Both the position numbers and the translations under genes were made by a program. A stretch of 64,000 bases of DNA from the NCBI GenBank assembly GCA_963924555.1, contig OZ004586.1:1116001-1180000 (forward strand), in the 5' to 3' direction. Within the stretch, counting starts at the first letter, position 1, and every line of letters begins with the position of its first letter. Positions 1 through 12,900 of this stretch are shown here, piece by piece. The stretch is from Crambe crambe (lineage: Eukaryota; Porifera; Demospongiae; Poecilosclerida; Crambeidae). The notes beneath the pieces were generated by a model. The model saw nothing but the letters and a program-made list of their open reading frames with translations. It searched no databases and had not been told where the DNA came from.

Positions 1-760
1 CCCGCAATTATTTATCAAATGGTTTCTGTCAGCTAGAGGATTCACTCAATTTTTTTTTTTAAAGGTTTCAAAACAAGAGCTGCACATTTCTGCATGACTG
101 TGACATGCTATTGCATTCTCAACTCATTTATGGTGACAGATTCAGCTTTGTAGTAAGTCTGCAATAATCATATCAGATACTTCAGTACCAGCTGTAGCTA
201 TAGATCAGAAGCGAGTTATTTTGATAACTACAAAGCATCTTTTTCCCGAAGAAAATTAGCTACAACACCATGCTCTCAACTCCCCTAAAAATTGCCTATC
301 AAAAAATAAATGAACACCACTTCCTGAAAATTTTGGTTAAAGCATTGTATTCCATTTGGCAAGGTTACACAGGAGGAGATGAGGAGAGCCTTTTGATATA
401 AGTGCTCCAAGTGATGAAAATAAACATCAGTTTTTGTTGTTGCTTTTTTGCAACAAAAAAATTTTTTGTATGCATGGACAAAGAACCAGAGTGATGTTGT
501 GACACTACTGTGTGTAGGCATTTTACACCTCCAACCATGAAGCAGCCATATCTCTCTCACACATCTTTGCTGGCCCTGATCCTGTCTAAATATGGACACC
601 CTATACTTACTATAGTACTGAGTTCACTTGGCTAGAGTGCCACACACGACTTGCTATAGACTGGTTATTTTGTGCAAGTATTTCAAATGACTAGCCATAA
701 TTTTTTTTTTAATCGCAAATAGAGCTAATAGCCTATAGTGTAGATATAATGACCACTTAC
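1..760. other. Probable intron or left flank of the SRCR gene
   Basis: AT-rich sequence downstream of the gtaagt donor of the SRCR exon. I see no second SRCR half (no QLGF, DNV.C or DAGV.C-like peptide) on the minus strand and nothing else coding. Confidence 0.5.
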
Positions 761-1279
761 CGACAAGCTACTGTTGCATCCGAGAATGACCAGAAATTAT
801 CACAAATGGTCCCCCAAGTGCCATTGTACTGAACCTCCACTCGTCCAGTGTGACGGCCATACCTGTTATTTCGCAGTCGAATATTGTCAATCTCAGTCTC
901 ATTGGAAAATGGTGACACTGTTGATGGAATTGGAACTTGTCCTGCAATAGAAAGAATATTATAGCTAGCTTAAATGTTTTTCTCTGCAAAAACTAACAAA
1001 AAAAATAACAAAACCAAACAACAACAAAAAAACAAACAGATGAAGTACAGCTACGTACAACAATTGCAGCTGTGTATGTACTAATGAAAGCGAGTGCAAA
1101 ATATTTCTTCTAAATAAAAATGTTAAGTACAGGGATGGCCCCAAAATTTAGCTGGATGGAGCACTCTCTTATATATTGCACTGCATTGTGTAGCTAGCTA
1201 GCTAGTTATATAACTTACCTAAACTCGAGTAAACGAAGAGAAGGAGAGAAAACACAAACAAGAGATTGCGCATCATCAT
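761..1279 (-). CDS. SRCR-domain protein, 5' exons only (continues past left edge)
   Basis: Two coding exons are visible, 1219-1279 and 761-941. The first starts at the outermost of three consecutive ATGs and encodes a hydrophobic signal peptide ([10 protein letters not shown], then [10 protein letters not shown]). The exons join in phase 1. The second encodes the N-terminal half of an SRCR domain: [23 protein letters not shown] and FSDATVACR. It ends at a gtaagt donor directly after the CR that precedes the usual QLGF motif. I could not find the second SRCR half in the remaining 760 bases, so the next exon probably lies outside the window. SRCR domains are disulphide-bonded extracellular recognition modules; the product is likely secreted or membrane-bound. 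Ligand unknown. The gene points the same way as the SRCR/FN3/Ig receptor to its right and cuts its SRCR domain at the same place. Confidence 0.75.
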
Positions 1280-1822
1280 GATACGTCAATCCACTGAAAC
1301 TCAATAACTATGAGCCAATTAAGTCCCAGCTATATAATAGCTAGTTCCTTTAAATGTTAGCTGCTGCAGAGATGGACGATGCTGAAATTATGTTGCAGAA
1401 ACTCAACTTTTTTTTGCAATGATCTGCTCTCTTTTATATATGAACAGGAAGGAACTCAGGAGCAGGAAATTACTTAAGGACAGGAAGTGACTCAAAAAAT
1501 GTGCATGTGCTGTCAGTCCATTTTTGGGACACATGATAATTTGATCATAGATAAACACAGCTAGTGCCAATTAATGACTTTTGTATGGTCTAGAATTTGT
1601 GCCTAGCTGGTCCGCCCACACATAATTAGCTATATCCTGAAAGGAATTATCACTCATTCTATATTATTAACTGCTACATATACTTACGTAGTGTACGGGA
1701 GAAAGTAAACCCCACGAAAATGTGCATCTAAAGCACCTGTTTCCATCCACAATGGAAGCATCCAGTACCTAGATGGACAAGTAAATTGTTGTTGTTGATG
1801 TTATTGCATGTAGTTGTAGTAG

Positions 1823-1825
1823 TGG

Positions 1826-1869
<44 letters not shown>
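1823..1869. repeat. GTT trinucleotide microsatellite
   Basis: About 14 near-perfect GTT units (CAA on the other strand) in intergenic DNA. It creates a meaningless poly-Thr reading frame on the minus strand. Confidence 0.9.
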
Positions 1870-3546
1870 ATCCAGCCATATGGTGCACAATCACAGCACC
1901 ATAATAATGCAAAAAGCATCTCTGGGTAGTAGCTAGCCTTTTATTCATGTGTCTTCTTGAATGTCCATAGATATCAAGAACCCATGTACTACTTCTCCCA
2001 ACCCTTTTCCCCGTATTGCTTGCTGGCCATGCATGCAGTCAACTAATTACAGTGAAGCACCAAAAATATATAAACAATGACTTTGAACTTGGAGAGTGGA
2101 AGTCTCCATTGCAGATGGGAACAGGTGCAGACTTCATAGTTACCCTAACCCTGGCAGTTATAATGATGTCCATATTATAAAGGAAGCTGTGATTGTGCCA
2201 TATATGGCTGGATAGCAACAACAATAACAACCACCATAATAATTTATTTGTCCATCTTTTCAATTGAATCTCTATAGTCCCCCACTGTAACACTAGGCCT
2301 CATGCTGTGGCTGTGACCTCTAAATACCGTTGTGGTTAAATTGTGATTTGTGAAGCTAAGTGGGATGTAATAATAATCAGTTGCTCCAAGCCTAACAAGA
2401 CAAAAGATAAAGACAACTGCTGCACTGTACAATAATATAAAGCTAGAGCCTATGTGGGATGATGCTTTGACTGAAAGGATATTTACCACAGCTCCCAAAA
2501 GTTGCCACAGCCATAACAGGTGGACCCAGACAGTAGTCTAGTACATATGCTTGCAGTTATTTAGCTTACTGCATGAATGCAGGGGACTTGTCAGCTGCTG
2601 TGGTTAAATTTTTATTGCAGCTGCATGCAGGGTTCTGACTCACTCTTTGCTCACCCGCAAAGATGATAGTGTGTATTATTACTCACCACGAAGTCATGAA
2701 ACAGACAGTGTAGACTTTCGTCTCCAGGCATGCGCGCGCAGGATTATGTGTTTGCTGACCGTGCACTTACGTAGGAGGAGGCGTGGATGTGTGAGTGTCG
2801 AGTGTGAGCGTGATCGATCTGCCTCTGATTTCTGTTTACGCAGTGACTTGGCACGGCTACATCATGGGAAGCCCTTGCGTGGTGATATGACCTTCAAGCG
2901 ATATCCTGGTGACAAACTTTCGTAATCTCAAGAGAGATTAAAGCAGGAAAAAGCCCCTTTGGGCTTCCTAAGTGATGTTTTGATAGGTTCAGCTCTTTGT
3001 CCTTAGATAAAGTGAGTAGTGGTTAAATTAAGTATACAAATATACCTGACGCCAGACAGACGTCAAGAATGACACATCTGTTGCTTTTACTGGCTGACTT
3101 CCTCCTTAAGGAAATTGAGGTAGTCTGCTAGAATAGATGTCTACCAATGGTCATGCACGCATGTTCATGCTTCCATTTAATGATAGCCATGCACAGTTTG
3201 TGCATTGGACCCATTGGTGCACTTTATTTCCTACAATAAATGCATCCTTTTAGCATGCCAACAGCGGCCATTTGATGCACAATTAGTTTTACCATGCCAA
3301 CAGCGGCACAAAATGGCCGCTGTTGGCATGGTAAAAAGATGCATGTGGACAATGTGGCTCATGATCAGTTGCAGCAACTATAATGTGTCAAATTTGATAC
3401 ATGTCAATTCGATCTCCAGCATAGCTATTATACCTGCTCCATAATAATTATAGCTAGTCTGGCTACACGAGACTGCCCTTCTTGATGTAATATGAGCTGT
3501 GTATAGCCATGTTACTGCATGCATGTGTGGTTCATGTCGTCTGTGA

Positions 3547-3719
3547 AAGATCAGTGAACTAACTAATACATATAACTTTTATTTTATTATAGCCTCAAGT
3601 ATCATTTAGCCTACAGTATGGAGTGTTTACTTTTAGCATCAAACATATTTATATAACTGCATCATTTATTTCCTGAGGCACTGTTGTACATATAGCACTT
3701 AAAATATGTTCACTTGGCA
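3547..3719 (+). repeat. Direct repeat, copy 1
   Basis: A segment of about 173 bp starting gaagatcagtgaactaact-like and ending ttcacttgg is repeated with few changes at 4241-4419. Copy 1 breaks off exactly where the outer inverted-repeat element (3717-4103) begins. After that element the sequence resumes as tgatgattttg, matching tggtgattttg after copy 2. This suggests the element inserted into copy 1. Confidence 0.8.
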
Positions 3720-4103
3720 TAGGCGGAGGAAGCAAAATAAAAGTGGGGGGCCAATGTAGTCTAGCTATAGCCTCGTTCCCAGGCCTTCCTCTCTCACGTA
3801 CCGCACGGGAGGAAGAGAAGAAGAAAAAGAAGAAAAATAAGCGCTTATTTTTCTTCTTTTTCGCTTATTTTTCTTCTTTTTCTTCTTCTCTTCCTCCCGT
3901 GCGGTATGTGAGAGGAAGGCCTGGGAACGAGGCTAGTCTAGCTATGTATCACAATTATCATTATAAAAAACAAAGTGCATATACAGCTATTACAGCTAAA
4001 AATCACCAAAAAAATTCTTCCTCCTATCATTAACTTTGATACATGGCCAGCAAAAAAGTGGGGGGGGGGGGGGGGGGGGGGCATTATAGTCCTCCGCCTA
4101 TGC
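3717..4103. mobile_element. Outer MITE-like element with 14-bp terminal inverted repeats
   Basis: Begins gcataggcggagga at 3717 and ends with its exact reverse complement at 4090-4103. The interior carries a second element (3768-3935) and a G homopolymer at about 4060-4081. It has no coding capacity, so it would be non-autonomous. I could not define its target-site duplication with certainty. Confidence 0.65.
3768..3935. mobile_element. Foldback element, TAGCCTCG ends, 9-bp TSD
   Basis: A nearly perfect inverted repeat of 168 bp: tagcctcgttcccaggcctt at the left and its complement at the right, folding over a purine/pyrimidine centre. It is bounded by identical 9-bp copies of gtctagcta at 3759-3767 and 3936-3944. 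The 9-bp duplication and TAG.CT ends match the elements at 6173, 17458 and 55418, so I treat them as one non-autonomous family. Confidence 0.85.
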
Positions 4104-4240
4104 TTGATGATTTTGCCTGCAACAGATGGAAATCTTGCAGATACTTGTGCAAGGGATTCAAAGGCAGGGAGAAGCAGCTACCAGAAGGGCAGAAAAAGAA
4201 AAGGATGTCAAAATCCAAAAATTGACACCAGTCTGTTGTG

Positions 4241-4419
4241 GAAGATCAGTGAACTAACTATACGCATAACTTTTATTTTATTATAGCCTCAAGTATCATT
4301 TAGCCTACAGTATATTGTCACTATAGAGTGTTTACTTTTAGCATCAAACATATTTATATAACTACATCATTTATTTCCTGAGGCACTCATGCGGTAGCAC
4401 TTAAAATATGTTCACTTGG
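4241..4419 (+). repeat. Direct repeat, copy 2
   Basis: Second copy of the repeat at 3547-3719, with a short insertion (ttgtcactata) near 4314-4324 and a few substitutions, and without the inserted element. I saw no coding capacity. Confidence 0.8.
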
Positions 4420-5252
4420 TGATTTTGTTTACTTTTTGAGTGTATGCATTTTCTTGAAAAGTCTGTTTTCTGCTGCTGGTAAAAAATAGCTATAATATCA
4501 TTCCAGTCCATTCTCTCACACCGTCCAATGAAAACTACCTAGCCATTTAATTTCAGGGCATATTAGTGGTTTGGTATGTGGTTGCTGAGATGGATGTGGT
4601 CAAGCCACATCCTACTTATAGGGGTCTGTTACTCCCCTGGGATTGTTATCAGCCAATAGGAAGCCACAAGCCAGTCAAATGAATAGCAGCTATCTAATAA
4701 GGAAATAGGTGCAACTCCGTGGTAAGAACTACCGGTAGTTGTTATGCCAGGTCGCCATAATTAGTCAAGGGCAACTCCCATGAGGATTGCAACAGCTCAG
4801 CATAAGTCCCCAGCTATGAGGATTTCTGGAAGAGTGCATGCATGAGGTGGACACAATAATATACATGCATGCACATTGGGTGAACTAATGTCTGTCAGTA
4901 GTGATACCGGGCTATTTTTAAAAATACTATAAAACTATAAATTCATTTCTTAAAAATATTAAGCTCTCTTTCCTCAGCCAGATAAACTTTATCCGATAGA
5001 AATCCATCCAGTAGAAGCAGAGATACGTAACATTTTACAATTGAAATTGTACAGGAAAATTTTACTTTCTTTTAATTAAAAAAAGCGGCACCTTTCCAAG
5101 TAGGTTAAAGGTCATAATGGCTAATAGTACTGCAATCTTTTGCTCGTATCTTAGGATCTACTGGATGGATTTTCTTCAAACAAAGTTCATATGGAAGAGT
5201 ATGAAAGTGAGTATAGAACTAAGGGTAAATTTAAAAAAAAAAATAGGCCATG

Positions 5253-5274
5253 TAGTCTGGACTACACCAGACTA
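5253..5274. repeat. Short palindrome related to the TAGTCT family
   Basis: TAGTCTGG, six bases, then CCAGACTA. The ends match those of the 17458 element, but the flanks do not form a 9-bp duplication. It may be a deletion relic of the family. Confidence 0.45.
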
Positions 5275-6172
5275 GTAAAACTGTTGTACAATCGTTATTA
5301 ATTTGTCCTAGAGTCTGTCCCTGTTCTGAATGTACACAACATTGACAAAGTTAGGAACTTGAGTAGGCCTACCCTCCCCATCTAAAACGTGTTTTTGGTT
5401 GCTCATTTCAAATTTACTGTATTACGGCTTTGCTATATTTTAGAATTTGTGGCATTAAACCTGCAATTTCTGCTTCCAAGCTTTGCAGTGGACAGTGATT
5501 GATGTTCAAAGTCATGTACAGGATCTGAGAGCTTTGCTGTTATTAAGGAATTCAGACTGCAGCATTAATCAACTATGACTCCACAGCCAGAACTGATTTA
5601 TGTTGAGAGATTGATTCAGAATTCAAACCTTTTTCACAACTTTCATTTTACATTAAAATGTGTACTATGGGGGTGAGGGGGGTTAGGCTATTCACCTGAG
5701 GCAGCACAGATTCAAATTTAGCGGGAAAGGGTTGAGGTCGTGAACTTTGACCTATCAGTTATATAAGTTGAATGCCTTATCCTTCTTGCGTGCCTTCTTT
5801 TCCGCTTGATGCAAGAAGTTATCCAAGGTACCAGAATCAGTTTTTGATGCAGTTTCCAAAAAATATGGTTTCATGACCTATTCAAGCGTTATATCATAAG
5901 AAAATCGAAATTTAAATATGTTTTTGAACATCAAATCTAATTTTAGCACTATATCTAAAAGAAACTGTCACAGTTAGATTCTCTAGAATATTAGGATTCT
6001 GTTGATATGCTTTTTTTCTGAATTTCTTTGGATCTGGACCTTCGCAGCCAGGTTATATCTTGGTCACTTTTGGTGCCGTCCTGCAGTATCTATCTTTACG
6101 TACAAAAAATTGACCCGCCCACCTTAGCATCCGGTATCACTACTGTACTGTCAGGTCTGCAAGCTTGCCTGA

Positions 6173-6247
6173 TAGTCTCGCAGGCCAGACTCGATTCTTT
6201 CCTTTTTCTTGGGGAAAAAGAAGAATCGAGTTTGGCCCGCGAGACTA
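6173..6247. mobile_element. Foldback element, TAGTCTCG ends, 9-bp TSD
   Basis: A 75-bp hairpin with arms starting tagtctcg and ending cgagacta, the arms differing at a few positions. It is flanked by identical 9-bp copies of cttgcctga at 6164-6172 and 6248-6256. Non-coding and non-autonomous. Confidence 0.9.
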
Positions 6248-6538
6248 CTTGCCTGACTGTGCTGTGGCTACACCACCCATGCTGTAATAGCTAGTACTTG
6301 ATTTTCGCCATGTCTACTTATATCCAGGGTATATTAACTATACACTGCAATTGTAGCTAAAACTTTGAATTATAATATAATTAGCTATAGCTACAACAAT
6401 AAGTCAATAATGATTTTGCTGATCTCACTAAGAGATTACGGCTTTATCTTCAGACTCAGCATATATGGGATTGTCATGCTTCAACCTGCAATAATCATGC
6501 ATCTCTTATCAATGGACACAGTGTAATAAATGACTCTC

Positions 6539-9500
6539 TCACTCTGGGTCTTTTACACCATAAACATCTTCCTCAGTAAGCTTCTTCATTCTAGAAAGTA
6601 ATAATTATATATAGCTAGGTGATTGAAAAACAATCTGAATTGTGTTAGCACACTATCTGATTTACCCAATCGTGGAACTTTGGTTCCTGTATGACCTCAC
6701 CAGTAAAAGCACCAAAAGAATCACGAATACTACAAGCAACAAGATTATAACAACACCAATAACTATCCCTCCTGCTTCAGCAGGGGTAAGGCCCTTATTC
6801 TGGGCTGCAGCGACAACCACTGGTTCAGTAAAATCAGTAGGCGAAGCAGCTGAAGAAGAAGTAAAATCAGTAGGTGAAGCAGAAGAAGAAGTTGGAGGCA
6901 GACTTGTAGCTAGCCCTTCTTCGTTTGAGCATACAGGAGAACGTGGTGAGTCGAGAATGACAGGACAAGTGGCATCAATGCGAAAACGTCCTCCATCTGG
7001 TAATGTGACACTTGCAGTGTTGGTGAGGACCCATGTGTCCATCAGGTCTATCAAGTAGGAGGAGCTCTGGTGGTTAGTACCAGTGATCATTGCGCGGAAC
7101 ACAGCTTGGTTCACTTCTTTTCTACTGCAGCTCAGAGGTAAAGGTTTCATTGAGGAGGGAGGGAGTTGGCATGTTGTACACAGAGCACTGTTCAGAGTTT
7201 GAAGAACGGAGTCACGAATGGCAGTGGAAATTGACGAGTTTAGCTGCAAACAATTTGTGTACGAGTTTATAGATAAGCAAGTCTCATGCAAGAGGTTCAG
7301 TTATCTGACCTTCCATCGAAAGCAATAATTATTAGGTATGGAGTGGATCTTCATTTGAAAGTAGCCCAATTTGTCTGTATAAAGAAAAAACAATCTTCAT
7401 GAAAGAGTTTTTGAATTGATACAGCACTCTTAAAGATGATCAACCTAGTAGCTTATATGCATGTAACTATAATGATAACATATGTAGTCATGACAATGAT
7501 GCATGTAACTATGACAATGATAATGTAGCTATGACAATGACATACCACCACTTGGTAGTGCTGTGGAGTTGTCCACTCTCACTTCCCTTCCCTGCCCATA
7601 CTGTGTCACAGCAGCCACCCTGAATGAATACTCAGTATCGGGAAAGAGTCCAGCAATCGTAGTTCTTGTTTGAGATGAAGAAACATTCTTTTCTCCTGAT
7701 GTGTCAAAATCTATAAGTACTCCCTTCCGACTTCTTGAAGTAACACGAGCTGTGTACGCCACCTGCAGAGATGGATACCCATCACTCAATAAACAGTGGA
7801 ACATCTACATTCAACTCTTTGCCAAGCTCCTCCCACCTACCTTGAAGTAGAGAATAGGTACATGGAAGTTCTGTATGGGGTAGTTCCATGTGATGCTGAC
7901 AGAAGTATTGGTGATTTCGAGCAATCTAACATTCTCTGGTACAGGGAGATCTGAGAGGATGAGAAGAGAGAGTCATGAATGATACAAACATAGTTTGATG
8001 ACCTCAGGGAAGGGTGCCTTAGTTCTTCAATAATACACGAAATGCATCAGGGGTATCCCCTTAATTAACTTACTGGGACTTGGTACAAACACAGTTGAGT
8101 CGCTCGTGATCGGTGATCGCTCTCCTTCATCCTCCTCCCCGTCCACAATGATGGTAGCACTCACTTGGAATTCCACATATGAGTGACTCCCTGTAACATT
8201 CATCTGGACTGTCCCTATGTGACCTGGTACTCTCTGGAAAAGAGAGTCAGATTGGGAAGGACAGAACTGAGTATACACATGTACTTATTCCACAAAACAA
8301 AAGTTTCTTGCTATATGATATTCGGTCAGAGAGACGTCAGTAGCTTAATTTCATATCTTACCAGTGAGGTCTCGTTGAGAGAGGTGGTTGAATACTGATT
8401 GTTGCCATGGTTGATTCTAATTGTTGGAGTTGAAGCATAAACAGTGTAAAAGGCTATGATAGTGGAAGGATTTTCCGGTGCCTGCCAACTTATCTCGACT
8501 GTTGGTGTCTTGACTAACCGAACACGGACATCACGAGGAGGAGAAGGAGCTATTGGAGAGAGAGAGAATAATGATGACAACTTCTTTTATGCTTTACTAT
8601 TGTCTCTAATATTAGTTGACATCATTTCACCTGCCAATAGGGTAGATATTGTTCTTTCATCAGAGAAATCACTTGGTTGAAACTCAGCACTGAGAGCTCT
8701 GATGGAGAAAGTGTATGCTGTATAAGGGTCAAGGTCATGGACAGTGTAGCTCCGAAGTGAGGGGTCCAAGTTGTAGATGTAGTTGTAGGGAGAAATATAG
8801 TAGTTGGCCACTTCCTTTCTATAACGAATATTCAATTCAGAGATATTGTGCCCTCCATCGCAGCTTAGCTCGTACCAGCTCAAGGTGACCCACGTGCTAC
8901 CAACAGCCTGTTTGAGAGGAGTACTCGGACTTGGTGGGCTATCTGTTTTATTATTATTATCATCATTATAACATGTATGAAAACAAGATATTATGGGATT
9001 GGAAAGTCACCCAATTTATTCAGCAACTGTTGTACTGAGAGCTGAGCTATAGTAAAGCATTATCAAAAGCCCACAAAAAAAGAGAGATAGGGATTGTGGT
9101 TAAATTCTGGTGTCTATATACCATACCATACCATAGATTTTACACTGGTCCCATCATGATATTGACTCACTTTCAACCAATAGGGTGAAGTTTCTGCTCT
9201 GTGTGCCCTGGGTAGTATTGGTAGTATTAGTGTTCCACACAGCTCTGCACATGTATACACCAGCATCACAGTACTTCACATTACGGCCGTTTCCGATACG
9301 AAGAACAGATGCACCGGCTGTATTACGTCCCTGATTGAGGTACCGGTTTGTCCTTGAAACAATAGTGCCATTTGAATGGAACCAGGTCAGTTGGACACCA
9401 CTGAATCCGGGAGCACAGAGAATGTTGAGGTTTCGTTGGGTTAGTCTTGCAACATATCGATCCCTTCCATTACCATTGATCCCAAAACGTCTAATCGATT

Positions 9501-9968
9501 CCACGTAATCTTGAGGGAGGAGGAGGAGGAGGGAGGGGGGGGAAGAAATTTTATAAACAGGATCCACATGGCACTTATCTTATTGGGTGGTTTTTACACC
9601 ACAAAAATATTTACTGTCTACTACTATACCTTCAGGATATGTTGAGACAGTCAGATAAATGCTTCTTGGGCCATCAGCAATAGTGTATGCCAGGATACTG
9701 AAAGTGTAGGGAGTGCTGGGTTCTAACCCTGGGATGATGGCCTCATTAATGGATCCACCTGCCAAATTGACCAAACGCTCAGTGTTCTCATTGCTACGTT
9801 GGATAAAGATCTTGTATCCACGGATGATGCCATTTCTCCTCTGGAAAAGAGGGAGGTTCCATTCTGCTTCCACTGCTGTGCTGTTTAAAGTCGTCACATG
9901 GAATGAGGTTGGGGGGCCAGTAGGACCTAAATAGGGATTTTGAAGTTAGCAATTTTTTTCTTTTTTCT

Positions 9969-9999
<31 letters not shown>

Positions 10000-12900
10000 G
10001 GGGGGGAGGGGGAGGGGGGGAGGGATGAAGAATTTGAAGTTAAAATAGGCAAAAATTCGACACATATAAGGGGGAGGGGGAAGCTAGTGAGGGAGAGGGT
10101 TTTGATACAGTATGAAAACAAGGATCATGTGCACACACACACACACACCTGTTTCAACGACAACAGCAAAGACTGGCCGAGATCTTGCAGAGTTGATAAA
10201 AGCCCCACAGAATCTGAACCTGTACGATGTGGAAATAAAGATGGTGTAGTTCGAGTTGGGGACTAGATTTCTCAGTGTGTATTGGGTCACTGAAGGATTA
10301 TTACGACGAATACATCGGTAGGCTCTGTCAGATATTCTTTTAAAACACAGATTATAGCGGAAAAAAGACGTCCCAGGTGGGAATTCAAAAGGCTGCAAGG
10401 AAGAAGTGAACATTGAAATCAACAATATATACATCTATGATGACTACCCTTTTACCCACCAAAAGAAATACTAGTCTACAATGGAGTTCCTCATTATACT
10501 GCGTGGATTCTCAGTCTAAAAACACATGGTGTAGACAAGGCATTGAAAATGCCTATTTGGATGCTTATTCCACGTATTTATTACATTCCATGATAGTTGA
10601 ATCGTGTTAAATCCCGTACGCAAGACACGAAGACCACTAACTGCACCACGATAGTCATCTGATAAAGAAAGCAAGATAATTCAACAGTTGATATTTTAAT
10701 AGCAACTTGTGTGGATGAAATTCAACTTTGACAGATAATATTATGCATTCATATTATGAGAGCTTACTTGATTGGCATATGACACCGACATCCAAACGAT
10801 GGTTACAGTTATGCCGCCCCCAATTATTAGTGTTACAGTCATCCAAGACCTCGTCAGTTCTAGAACACTTAACATTATCCAGCCAAATTGGACCTAAGCA
10901 TAAGTACTCTAGCTCATATAAAGAAGTACAATGGCAGTGCCTCCAAGTGTGTTTTTATGCATATTTATATGCTAAAATCATGATCAATATGCAAGTATCT
11001 TCTTCAAAATATGCAATATAGTGAATGCAGTGAAGACAGTGAAAGCAGTCAAAGCAGTGAGGACAATGAATGCAATGAAGATAGTGAAAGCAGTGAAGAC
11101 AGTGAAGACAGTGAAAGCAGTGAAGAGCTGGGCTCACAGTTCTGATTCTTTTGAATAAAAATTCTAGCTAGCTAACCATGCAAGGTACACTAAAAATACG
11201 CAGATCTGGGTATCTTAGTATTCTTTTTTTTTCCTTTTTTTTTTTTTTTTTTGGTTGCTATTTGGAGGCTCTACAATGGATGAATCATGTTCAAAGAAGT
11301 GTCATTAAACAGGAATAGGCCATTGTTTCGGTTTTGCTCAGACTGCAGCATAGTATTGGTATTCAGTTATTTTCTTGGAAAAACCACAGGAGTTGATACA
11401 GTCACTAGTGATGCAGTATAGTAATTTAATTATAATGGCCAAATCCTGCAGGTAGAGTAAACTGATGGGGGTGGGGGATCAGTATCAATAAATAGTGGCC
11501 TTACAAAGATAATAACTCATTATTATGGATTGCAAGGGGTAGGGGCTCTTCAGATTACCTATGATTGTAGCTACCTCCATCTTCAGAAGACAGAGTGCCA
11601 TAGTCAAAGTCAACTCTTACGTACCTCTTCCAGGACCAAATCCACTTCCAACAGGACAAAGTGCTTTAGTGAAATTCAGACTCCTGCACACAGCATGTGC
11701 AGCAGATATGTTGAAGAAGTGGCGACAGACAGTACCCCACGTCCCGTTGTACTGTACCTCCACACGACCCATGAAGTCAACTTCAGGGAACGGAGGAACC
11801 AGTCGAAGGGTAAGATTCGATTGTTTCACTGCATAAAATAGACTCTCATCATGAATAGTTTGAGCAAGATACCCAGGGGTAATTAAAATAAATGTTCAGG
11901 AAAATTTCAGTTTGGCCAACCATTTGCCTGTTGGTCTGACACTGACTACTACAATAGAAAGAAGTATAACAGGTATTGAAATCAGCGCCATTGCACTGCC
12001 ATCAAAATGTCAGGTCAACTCTGTGATTTCATAATTCAATTGAAGTGGTTACCAGATAGGGTAGATAACTCTAGTCAGCCAGAAATTTTGGCAAAGATTG
12101 ACCAATCTGACCAACCACCTCTGGTTGGTCATTATGATTCACACAGATAAAGCTCATACAACAGATGGCAGCACATCAACTTGCCTAACTCAGTTGTACT
12201 GACCACCAGACGGTCAGAGAAATCGCCCCATAGGAAGTTATTGCAGAGGCCGTACTTGATATCTGTGCGCACTCTCACAGAATACAACGAGTTCACACTC
12301 AGGCCCTCCATTACGAAGGAGAATGTGCTGATGTTGACATTAGTGGTCCTGGGATAACGATCGTTGCCAGAAAATCCTTGTATACGCCAGCGGATGGCAA
12401 CTGCTCCAGCAGGTATTGGTGGAAGCTGATTTAGTAGTAATAATATAGTCATAAAACAAGTGTTGAGAGGGTGAGTGAATGATAGGTCAAAATGAGCTTT
12501 ATGCCAGTACAACTTCAGACAGAGGTTGATTATGCATCTCTCTCTCTCTCTCTCCAATACTTAACTTACTTTCCATGAAATTCTGACAGAAAATGAAGTG
12601 GCTGTGACCTGTGTTAAATTGGTGGTTTTCCCGACTACCCCACCTAAAAAATCATAAATTGCAATGAGATCTAGTTTTATACAATAGCTCCCAAGTCCTG
12701 AGACCATGTAGCTAAGGGGTATGCTGCTATAAGGCAATTCTGAACAGAAGGGCTATTCCAAACGGTCAAAACTCTTCGAGCTTATGAGCTCCATTTTAGT
12801 AGATTATATCCTCCAACATTGAGTTCCAGAAAGATTGAAATAGCCCTGCTTTGGCTTACAACTTCTTGATGAATTTACATTATCCATTATCCTACGTTTT

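Larger units (their letters stand above)
1280..6538. other. Intergenic region, repeat-rich
   Basis: About 5.3 kb between two minus-strand surface-protein genes. It holds a GTT/CAA trinucleotide tract near 1823-1869, a 175-bp direct repeat pair (3547-3719 and 4241-4419), nested inverted-repeat elements (3717-4103), a 75-bp foldback element (6173-6247) and a 22-bp palindrome at 5253-5274. Open frames here, including one at 2647-2925, show no recognisable domain or splice context. The promoters of the flanking left gene should lie just above 1280, but I see no unambiguous core element. Confidence 0.6.

Noticed and set aside
2647..2925. 92-codon plus-strand open frame
   Set aside because: No recognised domain, arginine-rich by composition, no splice or promoter context; probably chance.
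6642..7058. 138-codon plus-strand frame
   Set aside because: Antisense shadow of the TM exon of the SRCR/FN3/Ig receptor, whose peptide has a clear TM helix and correct splice phases.
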